A DNA stretch of 64,000 nt, taken from NCBI GenBank assembly GCA_028279545.1, contig JANQNN010000003.1, positions 1 through 64,000 of the forward strand, given 5' to 3'. Below are positions 1-8,552 of the stretch, piece by piece. The DNA is from Nitrosopumilaceae archaeon. GTDB lineage: Archaea; Thermoproteota; Nitrososphaeria; Nitrososphaerales; Nitrosopumilaceae. A program made the position numbers and the translations under genes. Each line of letters starts with the position of its first letter. Within the stretch, counting starts at the first letter, position 1. A model generated the notes under the pieces. That model was given only the letters and a program-made list of their open reading frames with translations. It searched no databases and was not told the origin of the DNA.

Positions 1-81
1 AGCAGTCGTTGCTTTAACTTTGGTTTTAGCAGTCGTTGCTTTAACTTTGGTTTTAGCAGTCGTTGCTTTAACTTTGGTTTT
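1..81. repeat. 27-bp perfect tandem repeat, three copies plus partial fourth
   Basis: Units at 1-27, 28-54 and 55-81 are identical, and a diverging fourth begins at 82. Each encodes KTKVKATTA on the minus strand in the tail of the Cys-rich protein. Exact DNA identity points to recent slippage expansion, so copy number may vary between strains. The array may continue beyond base 1. Confidence 0.95.
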
Positions 82-378
82 AGCAGTCGTTGCTCTTGGC
101 TTTTTTACAGCCTTTACTTCTTCAATAATCTCTTCAGGTTCTTCTCTTGCAATTGCTTTGGCCTCAATTGAGTCAGCCTCAACTCTTGCTCGGAGTTTAG
201 CCTTGTATTTGAGATTTCTTGGTTTAGTTCTTAGTCTGTACCCACAACATGGACACCATAGACCTTCCCATTTGATGAATATTTCACAAATTTGACATCT
301 TCTTTGTCCTGAAGCATACCTTCCGGTTCCAACAGGTTTTTGAGCCTTATACCTTACACAAATTCCTTTACAAGTCAT
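1..378 (-). CDS. Cys-rich zinc protein with Lys/Thr/Ala repeat tail (C-terminus cut by window edge)
   Basis: Read from ATG at 376-378 on the minus strand; 126 codons are present and the frame is still open at base 1, so the C-terminus lies outside. The first ~45 residues hold Cys3, Cys7, Cys28, Cys31, Cys42, Cys44 and Cys45, which suggests zinc binding in a small basic domain. A Glu/Lys-rich linker follows, then an exact 9-residue repeat (KTKVKATTA) encoded by 27-bp tandem DNA repeats at 1-81. The tail resembles histone H1-like or other nucleic-acid-binding basic tails. Thaumarchaea have conserved proteins with this N-terminal pattern; a ribosome- or nucleic-acid-associated role is inference. 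A TATA box lies ~30 nt upstream. Confidence 0.7.
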   Translation of the reverse strand, partial: MTCKGICVRYKAQKPVGTGRYASGQRRCQICEIFIKWEGLWCPCCGYRLRTKPRNLKYKAKLRARVEADSIEAKAIAREEPEEIIEEVKAVKKPRATTAKTKVKATTAKTKVKATTAKTKVKATTA

Positions 379-403
379 CTTTGTAATTTAATGTAGAATT
401 CAT

Positions 404-413
404 AACTATATAA
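404..413 (-). promoter_or_regulatory. TATA box for the window-edge zinc protein
   Basis: On the minus strand this reads TTATATAGTT, centred ~30 nt before the ATG at 378. That is the spacing expected for a leaderless or short-leader archaeal transcript. Confidence 0.55.
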
Positions 414-766
414 GGATGGATCGATAATTTTCAATAAAAATTCAACTATTTTTTGTAAAAATTTTATTTTTTGTGACGATCAATGTTATTTGTTGGTCGA
501 AATTTCGAAAAAACTTCAATAAATATGTATAGCTTTACCTAATTCAAAAATTTTTGAATTTTTAATATCTATCCATATAGATGTTAAAGAAAATTTTTCA
601 TTTTTTAATTAAAAATTTGAATAAAATTTCAGAAATTAAATTTGTTCAAGGTATATTTTCCCTTAACCCTAAATGTTGTTTTTTCAAAAGGGTTCGTGAG
701 CAACTGAAAATAAGAATATGAAGAAAATTATTTTTAAAGAGGCAAAAATTTTGAAATATTTCAAAT
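414..766. other. Intergenic region with one AT-rich perfect palindrome
   Basis: No ORF or RNA gene is recognisable. A 20-bp perfect palindrome sits at 541-560 (AATTCAAAAA followed by TTTTTGAATT), directly followed by a T-run, so it could be a factor-independent terminator or a protein site. The rest is very AT-rich and featureless. Confidence 0.5.
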
Positions 767-1426
767 TTATCCAGTTAATGAAAGGGGTAACACCGAATAA
801 CGATTCCCTTCTCTTTGTGAAATAAATTTAGCAGAGAGCATGTCTCTTTTTCCTCTTTGATTATAGTTTTTTATTTTTAGACTAGTTTTACTTTCGTCTA
901 CATACTCTAATTCAAAGGAAGAGCAAAACCTTAGGTTAAGTAATTTTTCAATTTTTTTTCCTATTTCCATATTTCCGTTACCAATTTTGATAATTTTTCT
1001 ATTAGCTCTTAAATTTCCTAAAATTCCAATTAGATGGAAAATTAAACTATCGATTGAAGAGTGAAATGAATTCTCAATTTCCTTCCCTAAATAGAAAACG
1101 GATAATCCTATTTGATGTCCAGGATCTATTCCTATCACAAGATTTTTTTCCTCATATTGGAAATTTAATTTTTGAACGATTAAACCTCTAATTACAGTAA
1201 AATTGTGTTCAAAAACATCTTCATCTAAAATGGGTTTTTTACATTTTATTGGGTACTCTTTCTTTGTTGTTAGAATCAAATTTCCCTCATAAGTTGAAAT
1301 TTCCTCCGGAAGGATTGAATCAAAAGGTAATTTTAGATCCTTCAAAATATTGGAAAATCTATAGTATGATTTACCATAAGTCGTGGCGATTCCAATGCGA
1401 AAATTCGGAAGGTTATCGATATTCAT
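767..1426 (-). CDS. Predicted RuvC/RNase H-fold protein
   Basis: A 219-residue protein from ATG at 1426; a TTG five codons upstream (1441) is an alternative. Near residue 100 it has the pattern LVIGIDPGHQIGLSVF, the first strand and catalytic-Asp motif (GIDPG) of RuvC/YqgF-type RNase H-fold proteins. Regularly spaced acidic residues follow (E, D and E in the second half). This suggests a nuclease or a resolvase-like scaffold, perhaps related to the archaeal COG2433 group. It is the last gene of a minus-strand run with the A-ATPase-H-like, NAC and PUA genes; the gap to the preceding gene is short. Catalytic activity is inference. Confidence 0.6.
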   Translation of the reverse strand: MNIDNLPNFRIGIATTYGKSYYRFSNILKDLKLPFDSILPEEISTYEGNLILTTKKEYPIKCKKPILDEDVFEHNFTVIRGLIVQKLNFQYEEKNLVIGIDPGHQIGLSVFYLGKEIENSFHSSIDSLIFHLIGILGNLRANRKIIKIGNGNMEIGKKIEKLLNLRFCSSFELEYVDESKTSLKIKNYNQRGKRDMLSAKFISQREGNRYSVLPLSLTG

Positions 1427-1450
1427 AAAAAATGACTGCAAGATTTAGGG

Positions 1451-1786
1451 TTATGCCTTCAAAACAGTTGACACAACATGTCTTACTGCTTCATCAAAAT
1501 TAGAATCAATTTTAGAGGAAATCTCAGAAAGTTTGGCTTCCCCCTCTTGAGAAATTCTTTCAGATTCTCCCTTTGCCTTTTCTTTAGCTGAATTGATTAA
1601 AATTTCAGCCTCTTTTAATCCCATTTCTTTGGTTTTTTCCAGAAGTTTATCGATTTCAGTTTGAGTTTTACCTGAAAGTTGTTTTTTCATTTCTGAAACC
1701 TTGTCGTTTAGTGAATCTAGATCATCCTCTAAGGCCTTTAGTGATTGAATTATCCCAGTAACCTTTGATTCAGCCATATTACTCAT
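1451..1786 (-). CDS. Coiled-coil protein resembling A-type ATPase subunit H (AhaH)
   Basis: A 111-residue, highly charged, almost entirely helical protein with heptad-like Leu/Ile spacing and an Ala/Glu/Lys-rich middle. It ends in a hydrophobic helix (AVRHVVSTVLKA), the architecture of the archaeal ATP synthase peripheral-stalk subunit H/G family. No other ATPase subunits are nearby, so the assignment rests on size and pattern alone. It could instead be an unrelated coiled-coil or prefoldin-like protein. ATG at 1784-1786; a second ATG lies three codons in. Confidence 0.4.
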   Translation of the reverse strand: MSNMAESKVTGIIQSLKALEDDLDSLNDKVSEMKKQLSGKTQTEIDKLLEKTKEMGLKEAEILINSAKEKAKGESERISQEGEAKLSEISSKIDSNFDEAVRHVVSTVLKA

Positions 1787-1864
1787 TGTACTTTCAACCC
1801 CACTAGTCCATTAATTAAATCATTCATTTTTGTTAATTTGAAGTCGTAAATTTTCATAATAAAG

Positions 1865-2206
1865 TCATCCACTTGTTAATAACAGAATTGCTCTTGCTAA
1901 ATCCCCCTTAGCTTCTTCAAGGGCACTTTTTGCTTTTGCTTCATCTACCCCTGCTTGTTGGCTAACCAGTTGAATATCATCGTCAGAAAATATTGGAACT
2001 TCAAGTTCCATTTCCTCGTAATCCTCAGCCGTAACGGTAAAAATAGAGTTGTCTTGTGCTTTCATTTCCGTTACTGATGGTTTTGAAATAATAATTTCTT
2101 TTTTATCTGTTTTAATAATAACTTCTTGAACATTGGGAACTTCTTTCATATCGAGACCCATTTTATCCATCATTCTCCGCATCTCGCGGTTTCCTCCTCT
2201 CATCAT
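1865..2206 (-). CDS. nac: Nascent polypeptide-associated complex protein (archaeal NAC)
   Basis: A 113-residue protein, the usual length of archaeal NAC. After a Met/Arg-rich start (MMRGGNREMRRMMDKMG) comes the NAC beta-barrel, where VQEVIIKTDKKEIIISKP and the following YEEMELEV strands are typical. A UBA domain fills the last ~45 residues (DIQLVSQQAGVDEAKAKSALEEAKGDLARAILLL). Archaeal NAC is a homodimer that binds nascent chains at the ribosome exit tunnel. The PUA-domain gene ends 11 bp upstream, an adjacency seen in many archaea. Confidence 0.95.
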   Translation of the reverse strand: MMRGGNREMRRMMDKMGLDMKEVPNVQEVIIKTDKKEIIISKPSVTEMKAQDNSIFTVTAEDYEEMELEVPIFSDDDIQLVSQQAGVDEAKAKSALEEAKGDLARAILLLTSG

Positions 2207-2217
2207 ACAGGTATTCC

Positions 2218-2694
2218 TCAGTTTGTACTTTTTAAACTATCTCTGATCTTTACTGCAATCCCTCTTTCAAAATCCTCAATCATTTCTGCAGATAAGACAG
2301 CTTTTCCTACCGCGATTATCTTATTTTGATATATAATTGGGGTTTCTGAGGAAATTTGGACATTTTTTCCACACCAAATAACATGTTTACAAAAAACAGA
2401 CTTACCCTCTAATACAAAAGGGGCTGCTTCTTTTTCAATCTCGACACAATTTTGTTTAAATTTTTTATTTTTCATTAATAATTGGGCAAAATAAGGAGTT
2501 ATTGCAATACCTCCATCAATTCTTAAAGTAAAAAGTAGATTCTCATTTTGATATACAGTTCTAATTCTTCCATTTTTTTTTGAAAAAACTAATTTTAGGT
2601 CATTTGGCAAATTTTTTGAAATTCCTGCTCCAAATAAAGCATCGATTGAACTTTTTATTTTGAGAATTTCATCCATATCTATGAAATTTACCAT
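2218..2694 (-). CDS. PUA-domain RNA-binding protein (MCTS1-like)
   Basis: A 158-residue protein with an N-terminal alpha/beta domain and a C-terminal PUA domain of about 75 residues. The PUA part contains PFVLEGKSVFCKHVI, an internal strand ending ETPIIYQNKIIAVGKA, and the final AVKIRDSL strand. The domain order and length resemble archaeal homologues of the translation factor MCT-1/Tma20, but substrate and role are not shown by sequence. It lies just upstream of nac, suggesting a shared transcript related to translation. ATG at 2692-2694; an internal ATG at 2676 is an alternative. Confidence 0.8.
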   Translation of the reverse strand: MVNFIDMDEILKIKSSIDALFGAGISKNLPNDLKLVFSKKNGRIRTVYQNENLLFTLRIDGGIAITPYFAQLLMKNKKFKQNCVEIEKEAAPFVLEGKSVFCKHVIWCGKNVQISSETPIIYQNKIIAVGKAVLSAEMIEDFERGIAVKIRDSLKSTN

Positions 2695-2732
2695 TCTAAA
2701 TATTAGTTCAATGTTTTACTTAGAAAAGAATT

Positions 2733-2743
2733 AAACTATATAG
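2733..2743 (+). promoter_or_regulatory. TATA box of the PhoU-family gene
   Basis: AAACTATATAG lies ~28 nt before the ATG at 2766, consistent with a leaderless transcript. Confidence 0.6.
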
Positions 2744-2765
2744 ATAAGATTTTTTTCTTTATACC

Positions 2766-3812
2766 ATGGATGAAACAGGAGAAACAAGAAAAATACAGTT
2801 TACAGGCAAGTCTTCTTACATTGTTTCCTTGCCTAAATTATGGATAAAGGAATTAGGTCTTAAACAAGGAGATCAAATTAGAATGGCAAGGAAGGGAGCG
2901 TCAACATTAGAACTCTATCCCCCAAAATTTGAAACACGGTTGCAGAAAAAAGAAGATGCTTTGATTGAAATTGGGATGGAGGAAAAAACCCCCACAATTA
3001 TTAGAAAACTAATCTCTCTTTATTTTCTTGGTTACAAGACAATTACAATTAAACCAAAATCTGGACGATTAGATCCAATTCAGAGAACCGCAATTAAAGA
3101 TGCTGTTAAAAAGATGCTAATGGGTTCTGAAATCATATCTGATTTTACTGGTGGAATTACAATTCAAGTCTTGGTAAATCTTTTGGAACTTTCCGTAGAT
3201 GGTGCATTCAAAAGAATGCTCCACCTTGCCAAGTCTATGTCAAACGATGCAATTTTAGCCGTTAAAGAAAATAATTTGGAACTTGCTAAAGAGGTTATTA
3301 ATACAGATGATGAAGTAGATAGATTTGGATTCTATATTATTAGACAATTAAAAATCGCCATTCAAAATGAACATATGTTAAAAGAAATGGGTTTTAGAAA
3401 CGCTAGGAATTGTCTTGGTTACAGACTCGTAGTAAAAAACATAGAGAGAACAGGTGATCATGCAGCATTCATCGCAAAAGACCTTTTGGAATTTAAAAAA
3501 CCGGTAAAAAAAGAAATTTTAGATAAAATTCAAGAAATGAATTCCTTTTGTTTAGGAGTTTTAGATGATTCTTGTTTAGCTTTATTCAAGGAAGATTATA
3601 TTCATGCAGAAAAAATAATCGAAAAAACTTTTGAAATTACAAAATATGAGAAAAAGATACGAGATGCATCTAAATCTTTAAAGGATGATGAAGAAGTGTA
3701 TAGAATTAGAAGAATTACTGAAAGCCTAAAAAGGATTTCAGAATATGCAAGTGATATTGCAGAAATTGTTCTAAATATGAACATTGAAAAAGCTCTAAAA
3801 AAAAAGGTGTAA
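2766..3812 (+). CDS. AbrB-PhoU fusion phosphate-uptake regulator
   Basis: A 348-residue protein with two parts. Residues 1-50 form a SpoVT/AbrB-type DNA-binding barrel (RKIQFTGKSSYIVSLPKLWIKELGLKQGDQI). From about residue 130 onward is a PhoU-like helical repeat with characteristic segments such as NDDEVDRFGFYIIRQL-type and ERTGDHAAFIAKD. Archaeal proteins of this layout are thought to couple phosphate status to transcription of Pst-type transport. No pst genes are in the window, so it would act in trans. Promoter TATA is at 2733-2743. Confidence 0.85.
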   Translation: MDETGETRKIQFTGKSSYIVSLPKLWIKELGLKQGDQIRMARKGASTLELYPPKFETRLQKKEDALIEIGMEEKTPTIIRKLISLYFLGYKTITIKPKSGRLDPIQRTAIKDAVKKMLMGSEIISDFTGGITIQVLVNLLELSVDGAFKRMLHLAKSMSNDAILAVKENNLELAKEVINTDDEVDRFGFYIIRQLKIAIQNEHMLKEMGFRNARNCLGYRLVVKNIERTGDHAAFIAKDLLEFKKPVKKEILDKIQEMNSFCLGVLDDSCLALFKEDYIHAEKIIEKTFEITKYEKKIRDASKSLKDDEEVYRIRRITESLKRISEYASDIAEIVLNMNIEKALKKKV

Positions 3813-3862
3813 TCTCCAAGAAAAATAGGTTCAGATAGGTTTACAAAAAAAATAATTTAAAA

Positions 3863-4984
3863 ATGAACTCTGCAATTTTAATCACATATGATAAGGAAGA
3901 TGTAATAAATGAAGCAATGGGTTTGTGTAATGCTGCAGGATATAATGTAATTCACACTATAACTCCGAATTTCTTAAAAAATCCCAAATATGGAATCAGT
4001 ACTGGAATCCTCGGAAAATTAGAAGAATTTACTAAAAAACTGAGACCAGATGTAATTATTTATGATGAAATTTTAAAACCCAGTCAGAATTATAATTTAG
4101 CCTCATTGCTTCATCGAGAAATTTTAGATCGAGAAGCCTTAATTCTTGAAATCTTTGAAAGCAGGTCTTCAAGTTCGGAATCGAAATTGCAGGTAAAACT
4201 TGCTCAGTTAAGATATGAAATGGCTAGAGCAAAAGAAAAAGTTCGATTAGCTAGAGCAGGAGAACAACCAGGATTTATGGGCATTGGACAATTTGAGGTT
4301 GATGTTTATTATAATGATATTAAACATCGGATACAAACTATTAGATCGAAATTAGAAAAAGCAGGAAAACAAAGAGAACTACATCGCCAAGGTCGAAAAA
4401 GACAGGGATTCAAAACTATTTCGCTGGCAGGCTATACCTCTGCAGGAAAAACAACTCTTTTTAATAAATTAACGGGGGAATCAAAAAAACAAGGCAAAGA
4501 GCTTTTTACAACTCTTTCTACTACCACAAGAAGAATAACAATAAATCAAGAACAATTTTTGATTTCAGATACAGTTGGTTTTATTAGTAAATTGCCAGCT
4601 TATATGATTGATGCTTTTAAATCGACTTTAGAAGAATTAGTTTACACAGATATTGTAATTCTTGTAATTGATGTTAGTGATTCATTATTTGAATTAAAAA
4701 AGAAATTTGCTAGTTGTATGAGAACCCTAAACGATGTAGGGGTAGAACAAGATCGAATAGTTTTTGTTCTAAATAAATCAGATTTAATATCAAATTATCA
4801 AATCCAAGAACGAGTAAAAATTCTAAATTTGTCTGATAATAAAAAGTGGATTGCAGTATCAGCCATAGCAGAAAAAAATCTAACTGAATTAAAATGCTTG
4901 TTAAAGGATATTATCGAAAATCAAAGCTCTTCAAATTTTGTTAAGAATTTAACTTCAGAAACCAGTGATAAATATGATAATTGA
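3863..4984 (+). CDS. hflX: GTPase HflX
   Basis: A 373-residue GTPase. The N-terminal HflX domain and long coiled linker ([19 protein letters not shown]) precede the G domain. The P-loop [11 protein letters not shown] is at residues ~190-200, followed by [10 protein letters not shown] (switch II) and LNKSDL (NKxD). These are diagnostic of HflX, a ribosome-associated GTPase implicated in rescue or splitting of stalled ribosomes. The reading frame overlaps the start of trm56, consistent with cotranscription. Confidence 0.93.
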   Translation: MNSAILITYDKEDVINEAMGLCNAAGYNVIHTITPNFLKNPKYGISTGILGKLEEFTKKLRPDVIIYDEILKPSQNYNLASLLHREILDREALILEIFESRSSSSESKLQVKLAQLRYEMARAKEKVRLARAGEQPGFMGIGQFEVDVYYNDIKHRIQTIRSKLEKAGKQRELHRQGRKRQGFKTISLAGYTSAGKTTLFNKLTGESKKQGKELFTTLSTTTRRITINQEQFLISDTVGFISKLPAYMIDAFKSTLEELVYTDIVILVIDVSDSLFELKKKFASCMRTLNDVGVEQDRIVFVLNKSDLISNYQIQERVKILNLSDNKKWIAVSAIAEKNLTELKCLLKDIIENQSSSNFVKNLTSETSDKYDN

Positions 4985-5507
4985 AGTATTGAGAATCGGT
5001 CAAAGAGTTGTACGAGATGATAGGGTTACAACCCACGTTGCCTTGGTGGCAAGAGCTTTTGGTGCCAGGAAAATATTGATGACAGAAGTAAATCCCGATA
5101 TCAAGTGTACCATTGAAAAAGTAACGAACATTTGGGGCGGAAACTTTTCTTTGGAATTTATTGAGAATTGGAAATCAGAAATTAAAATGAAAAAAAATTC
5201 TGGCTTTAAAATAGTTCATCTCTCAATGTATGGCGAAAAAATTAATGATATTCAAGATAAACTAAACAAACAAGAAAAATTGCTAATTGTTGTAGGCGCA
5301 GAAAAAGTACCTAGAGAAATTTATGAGGTTGCAGATTTTAATGTGAGTATTGGAAACCAACCTCATTCTGAAATCAGTGCTCTAAGTGTGCTCTTAGACC
5401 GTATTCAATATGGTACCCAATTTGAAAAGGTGTTCTCAGGTGCAAAAAGGAAGATTACTCCTTCAAAAAGAGGAAAATCAGTGGAAATGGAAGAGCCAAG
5501 GGATTAA
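4974..5507 (+). CDS. tRNA (cytidine-56-2'-O)-methyltransferase Trm56
   Basis: A 177-residue archaeal SPOUT methyltransferase. It starts [30 protein letters not shown] and has the knot region [35 protein letters not shown], both characteristic of Trm56, which modifies C56 in the T-loop of tRNA. ATG at 4974 is preferred; an in-frame GTG lies at 4965. Either start overlaps the end of hflX (11 bp with the ATG). Confidence 0.9.
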   Translation: MIIEVLRIGQRVVRDDRVTTHVALVARAFGARKILMTEVNPDIKCTIEKVTNIWGGNFSLEFIENWKSEIKMKKNSGFKIVHLSMYGEKINDIQDKLNKQEKLLIVVGAEKVPREIYEVADFNVSIGNQPHSEISALSVLLDRIQYGTQFEKVFSGAKRKITPSKRGKSVEMEEPRD

Positions 5508-5533
5508 TAGTAGAACAAAAGTAGTGATAAAAG

Positions 5534-6049
5534 TTGGTAGATAAATACGAAGATCCATTTGTAAGAATTGCCTCTATGATTGGAGGTGATGAATACCTCA
5601 AAGTCGCTAGATCACTTTTGAAAGCTGAAGATGCAACTGATGAGGAAATTGCAAGTTCCACTGGTTTGAGAATAAATATGGTTAGGAAAGTACTCTATGA
5701 TTTATTTGGAAAATCCTTGATTACAGGAATTAGGGTAAAAGATGAAAGAAAGGGCTGGTTTGTTTATAGGTGGAGAACAAGAAGGGAAGAAGTAGAACAT
5801 TTTATTGAGAACCAAAAAAAGAAAATTACTGAAAGGTTGCAGCAAAGATTAGATTACGAAAATTTTTCAGATTTTTACCATTGTGGAAATGAAGATTGTC
5901 CTCGAGTAACCTTTGAGGAGGCTTTAGAAGGAATGTTCAAATGCCCATCTTGCCAGAACGTCTTGAATTTGAAAAAAAATGATAAATCAAAAAAAGCCTA
6001 TGCTAAAAAAATTGATGAAATGAAAAAGGATATGCAACAAGTTTTCTAG
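5534..6049 (+). CDS. tfe: Transcription factor E, alpha subunit (TFE)
   Basis: A 171-residue protein of the archaeal TFE/TFIIE-alpha family. It has an N-terminal winged helix (DATDEEIASSTGLRINMVRKVLYDLF) and a coiled linker. The C-terminal zinc ribbon uses C-x4-C (CGNEDC) and CPSC pairs around residues 116-142. It helps open the promoter with TBP, TFB and RNA polymerase. The start is TTG at 5534 (TTG-GTA-GAT-AAA); no better in-frame start covers the conserved N-terminus. Confidence 0.95.
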   Translation: MVDKYEDPFVRIASMIGGDEYLKVARSLLKAEDATDEEIASSTGLRINMVRKVLYDLFGKSLITGIRVKDERKGWFVYRWRTRREEVEHFIENQKKKITERLQQRLDYENFSDFYHCGNEDCPRVTFEEALEGMFKCPSCQNVLNLKKNDKSKKAYAKKIDEMKKDMQQVF

Positions 6050-6134
6050 TTATTTTAGTAAATATTTTTGAAAACCATCAAATTAGAAAAAAAGTTATTT
6101 TTCTACGTATGAATTCTAGCTGCCTAGATTAAAT

Positions 6135-7550
6135 ATGAGTAGTTATTTGACAAGATCCTTGAATCAAATTGTTACGACAAATCCAGCAACAGGAAAGGAA
6201 ATTTCAAAATTTACTCCCATGGATCAAAGCCAAGTCTTTAATTTGGTTGGGATTGCCAAACGTGCATTTCCAGAATGGAAAAAGGATTATGAAAAACGTA
6301 GAAGCTATATTTACAATCTAGTTGAGTATTTAAAAAAAAATAAAGCAAATTTAGCTGCTATTGCTACCTCCGAAATGGGAAAACCCCTCAAAGAATCTAT
6401 TGGAGAAGTTGAAAAATGTGCTTGGGCACTTGAGTTCTATGCGGATCATGGAGATAGTTTTCTGTCTGATGAAGTTCTAAACACAGATGCTCGAAAAAGT
6501 TTCATAACTTTTGAACCTTTGGGGGTAATTGGATCAATTATGCCATGGAATTTTCCTTATTGGCAAGCCTTAAGATTTGCTGCACCTTGTCTGATGGCAG
6601 GAAATGTAATTGTAATGAAACCATCAAGAGTAACTCTTCAATCAGGTATTGAGATTCAAAAAGCCTTTACAGAATCAGGAATGCCTGATGGAATTTTCCA
6701 AACTGTAGTTGGAAGTGTGGATTCAGCAAATCACCTAATTGATTCAGAAGTTAGTGCAGTTACTTTCACTGGAAGTACAAATGCAGGTGCCAAAGTTGCT
6801 GAACGTACATCTAGAAATTTAAAAAAATGTGTTTTAGAACTTGGAGGTAGTGACCCCTTTATTGTATTAGATGATGCAATAATAGAAAAAGCTGCAGAAG
6901 GTGCCGTTAAAGGAAGATTCATTAATTGTGGACAAAGTTGCGTTGCATCAAAACGATTTTTTGTGGGAAAAAATATTGCCGAAGATTTCATAGAGTTGTT
7001 CATTAAAAAGGCCTCTCAACTAAAGGTTGGAGACCCAACATCCATAGAGACTGATGTTGGCCCACTCTCAAGCAAGGACGGTTTGGAGACAATATCTGGA
7101 ATTGTAGAAGACGCAAAAGAGAAAGGAGCAGAGATTCTTCTTGGAGGTTCAGAAATTGAAGGAGATGGTTATTTCTATCAACCTACTGTTCTTACGGGAG
7201 TAAAACCAAACATGCGAATTGCACAAGAAGAAACTTTTGGTCCTGTTGCTCCTATTACTGTAGTTGAAAATGAAAGTGAGGCAATTAAATTTGCAAACGA
7301 CATTGAGTTTGGTTTGGGAGCAAGCATTTGGACAAAAGATCTACAAAAGGCAGAAAAAATGTCTCGAAGGATAGAATCAGGTATTGTAAGTGTCAATAAT
7401 GTGGTTCTTTCAGACCCAAGAATTCCCTTTGGTGGAGTTAAGCATAGTGGATTTGGAAGAGAGCTTTCAAGATATGGAATGATGGAATTTGTAAATATTA
7501 AAGCAGTTAGATTTTATGAAAATCTTACCCATCATCATTACGTAGAATAA
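6135..7550 (+). CDS. NAD(P)-dependent aldehyde dehydrogenase, succinate-semialdehyde-dehydrogenase-like
   Basis: A complete 471-residue ALDH-family enzyme. Visible motifs are PWNFPYWQALR, the nucleotide-binding FTGST at ~214, the general-base Glu in LELGGSDPF (~E235), catalytic Cys in NCGQSC (~C269), EETFGPVAP, and the C-terminal PFGGVKHSGFGRELS. The overall pattern resembles short gabD/ssadh enzymes. In thaumarchaea such an enzyme may oxidise or reduce C4 semialdehydes around the 3-hydroxypropionate/4-hydroxybutyrate cycle, but substrate cannot be read from sequence. It is monocistronic and converges on the hemerythrin gene. Confidence 0.85.
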   Translation: MSSYLTRSLNQIVTTNPATGKEISKFTPMDQSQVFNLVGIAKRAFPEWKKDYEKRRSYIYNLVEYLKKNKANLAAIATSEMGKPLKESIGEVEKCAWALEFYADHGDSFLSDEVLNTDARKSFITFEPLGVIGSIMPWNFPYWQALRFAAPCLMAGNVIVMKPSRVTLQSGIEIQKAFTESGMPDGIFQTVVGSVDSANHLIDSEVSAVTFTGSTNAGAKVAERTSRNLKKCVLELGGSDPFIVLDDAIIEKAAEGAVKGRFINCGQSCVASKRFFVGKNIAEDFIELFIKKASQLKVGDPTSIETDVGPLSSKDGLETISGIVEDAKEKGAEILLGGSEIEGDGYFYQPTVLTGVKPNMRIAQEETFGPVAPITVVENESEAIKFANDIEFGLGASIWTKDLQKAEKMSRRIESGIVSVNNVVLSDPRIPFGGVKHSGFGRELSRYGMMEFVNIKAVRFYENLTHHHYVE

Positions 7551-7560
7551 AAAAAGAAAC

Positions 7561-8118
7561 TTATTCTTTTTGTGTTAAGACATCTTTAGAAAGATTTTCA
7601 ACCAAACTTTCATAATGTTCTCTTGTTTTTCCTGTTTCTTTTAGTTTAGATTCTTCAATTGTTTTTAAATCGTTATCAACTTTTTGTGAAACATATTGCA
7701 ATCGAGCTTCTGCCATTAAAAATAATCTGTTATTCTCTTTCCAAAGATGTTCTGTAATGTGTTCAGTGTACTGTTTCATATCTTTAATTAAATTCTCTGA
7801 ATTCTCAGTTTCCAAGTATTCCTTGGCTGATTCCTCCATATGTTTTGCAATTTCTCTTGAGCGTTCATGATCTTGTAACATTATTGCAATTGGACCCATA
7901 TTTCTTGGCATTCCTGCTTTTTCCAAAGCGGGAAATAATGCATTTTCTTCTTTACTGTGATGACATACATCAGTAAAATTTTTTGAAAAGTCAATTACTG
8001 GTAGTAGAATTGATTCGGGAATTTGCTTTCCATTATTAAGAAGTTCAATTGTAGCTTCCATGGCTTTGATAACTTTTTCAATTAAATCATGATCTCGTCG
8101 TAAAGAAACTGTTGACAT
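7561..8118 (-). CDS. Hemerythrin HHE-domain protein
   Basis: The start is ATG at 8118 (MSTVSLRRDHDLIEKV), 185 residues. The longer reading frame to 8199 runs through an AT-rich leader and close to the terminator hairpin of the next gene, so it is not used. Iron-ligand motifs of a four-helix hemerythrin are present: DHDLIEK near the start, DVCHHSKEENALFPAL (HxxxE), ML-QDHERSREI, and HITEHLWKENNRLF (HxxxE). Such proteins bind a di-iron centre and may sense or store O2 or NO. The C-terminal helix is charged. Confidence 0.88.
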   Translation of the reverse strand: MSTVSLRRDHDLIEKVIKAMEATIELLNNGKQIPESILLPVIDFSKNFTDVCHHSKEENALFPALEKAGMPRNMGPIAIMLQDHERSREIAKHMEESAKEYLETENSENLIKDMKQYTEHITEHLWKENNRLFLMAEARLQYVSQKVDNDLKTIEESKLKETGKTREHYESLVENLSKDVLTQKE

Positions 8119-8182
8119 GAAATAATTTGAAAAATTCCTGTATCTAAAGTTTTTTAAAATAATTTTGATTAATTTAAAATAT

Positions 8183-8212
8183 AAGAAAAAAGTTAACAAA
8201 TTTTTTGTTAAC
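8183..8212 (-). terminator. Hairpin terminator of the Lys-rich SWIB-like gene
   Basis: A 9-bp perfect stem (8192-8200 with 8204-8212, 3-nt loop) lies 10 bp after the stop codon. On the minus strand it is followed by TTTTTTCTT. The stem-plus-T-run layout is that of an intrinsic terminator. Confidence 0.6.
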
Positions 8213-8221
8213 CTTTTGTTT

Positions 8222-8485
8222 CTACCTGTTAGAAAGATTTTTTGATTTTACAAATGCCCAAATCTTTTTAGTCATTTCACTTGGGGCAATTGGTTTTTTT
8301 CCAAACACTTGTTCAACCGTTTCTTTTCGACCTGAAAAATCTATAGCATATCCCCCAAATGCGGGTTTCTTAGTTTTAGAGGTGGATTTTTTTTTGCCCG
8401 AACTTTTACTAGCTTTCCTTTTTGTGGTAGTTTTCCTTTTTGTGGTAGTTTTCCTTTTTGTTGTAGCTTTCTTTTTTGCTGCCAA
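8222..8485 (-). CDS. Small Lys-rich protein with SWIB-like C-terminal segment
   Basis: An 87-residue, strongly basic protein. Residues 3-35 are Lys/Thr/Arg-rich with a TTKRKT repeat encoded by three near-identical 18-bp units at about 8418-8471. The C-terminal part (PIAPSEMTKKIWAFVKSKNLSN) matches the last helices of SWIB/MDM2-type domains, though the domain looks truncated. Together this suggests a chromatin or nucleoid-associated protein; that is inference. The start is TTG at 8485, the only in-frame start covering the basic tail. A terminator follows at 8183-8212. Confidence 0.65.
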   Translation of the reverse strand: MAAKKKATTKRKTTTKRKTTTKRKASKSSGKKKSTSKTKKPAFGGYAIDFSGRKETVEQVFGKKPIAPSEMTKKIWAFVKSKNLSNR

Positions 8486-8552
8486 TTCTCGTACTTGTGT
8501 TTTAAATTAAGTATAATAACTTACAGGTTAATTGATACTATTATCCTATATC

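Noticed and set aside
20-295. Plus-strand frame of 91 residues rich in Val/Ala/Leu repeats
   Set aside because: It is the antisense of the 27-bp repeat tail; the minus strand encodes a Cys-rich domain with a proper start and TATA box.
8119-8199. N-terminal extension of the hemerythrin frame
   Set aside because: AT-rich, unlike the family start; it approaches the terminator hairpin of the neighbouring gene, and the ATG at 8118 gives the normal HHE N-terminus.
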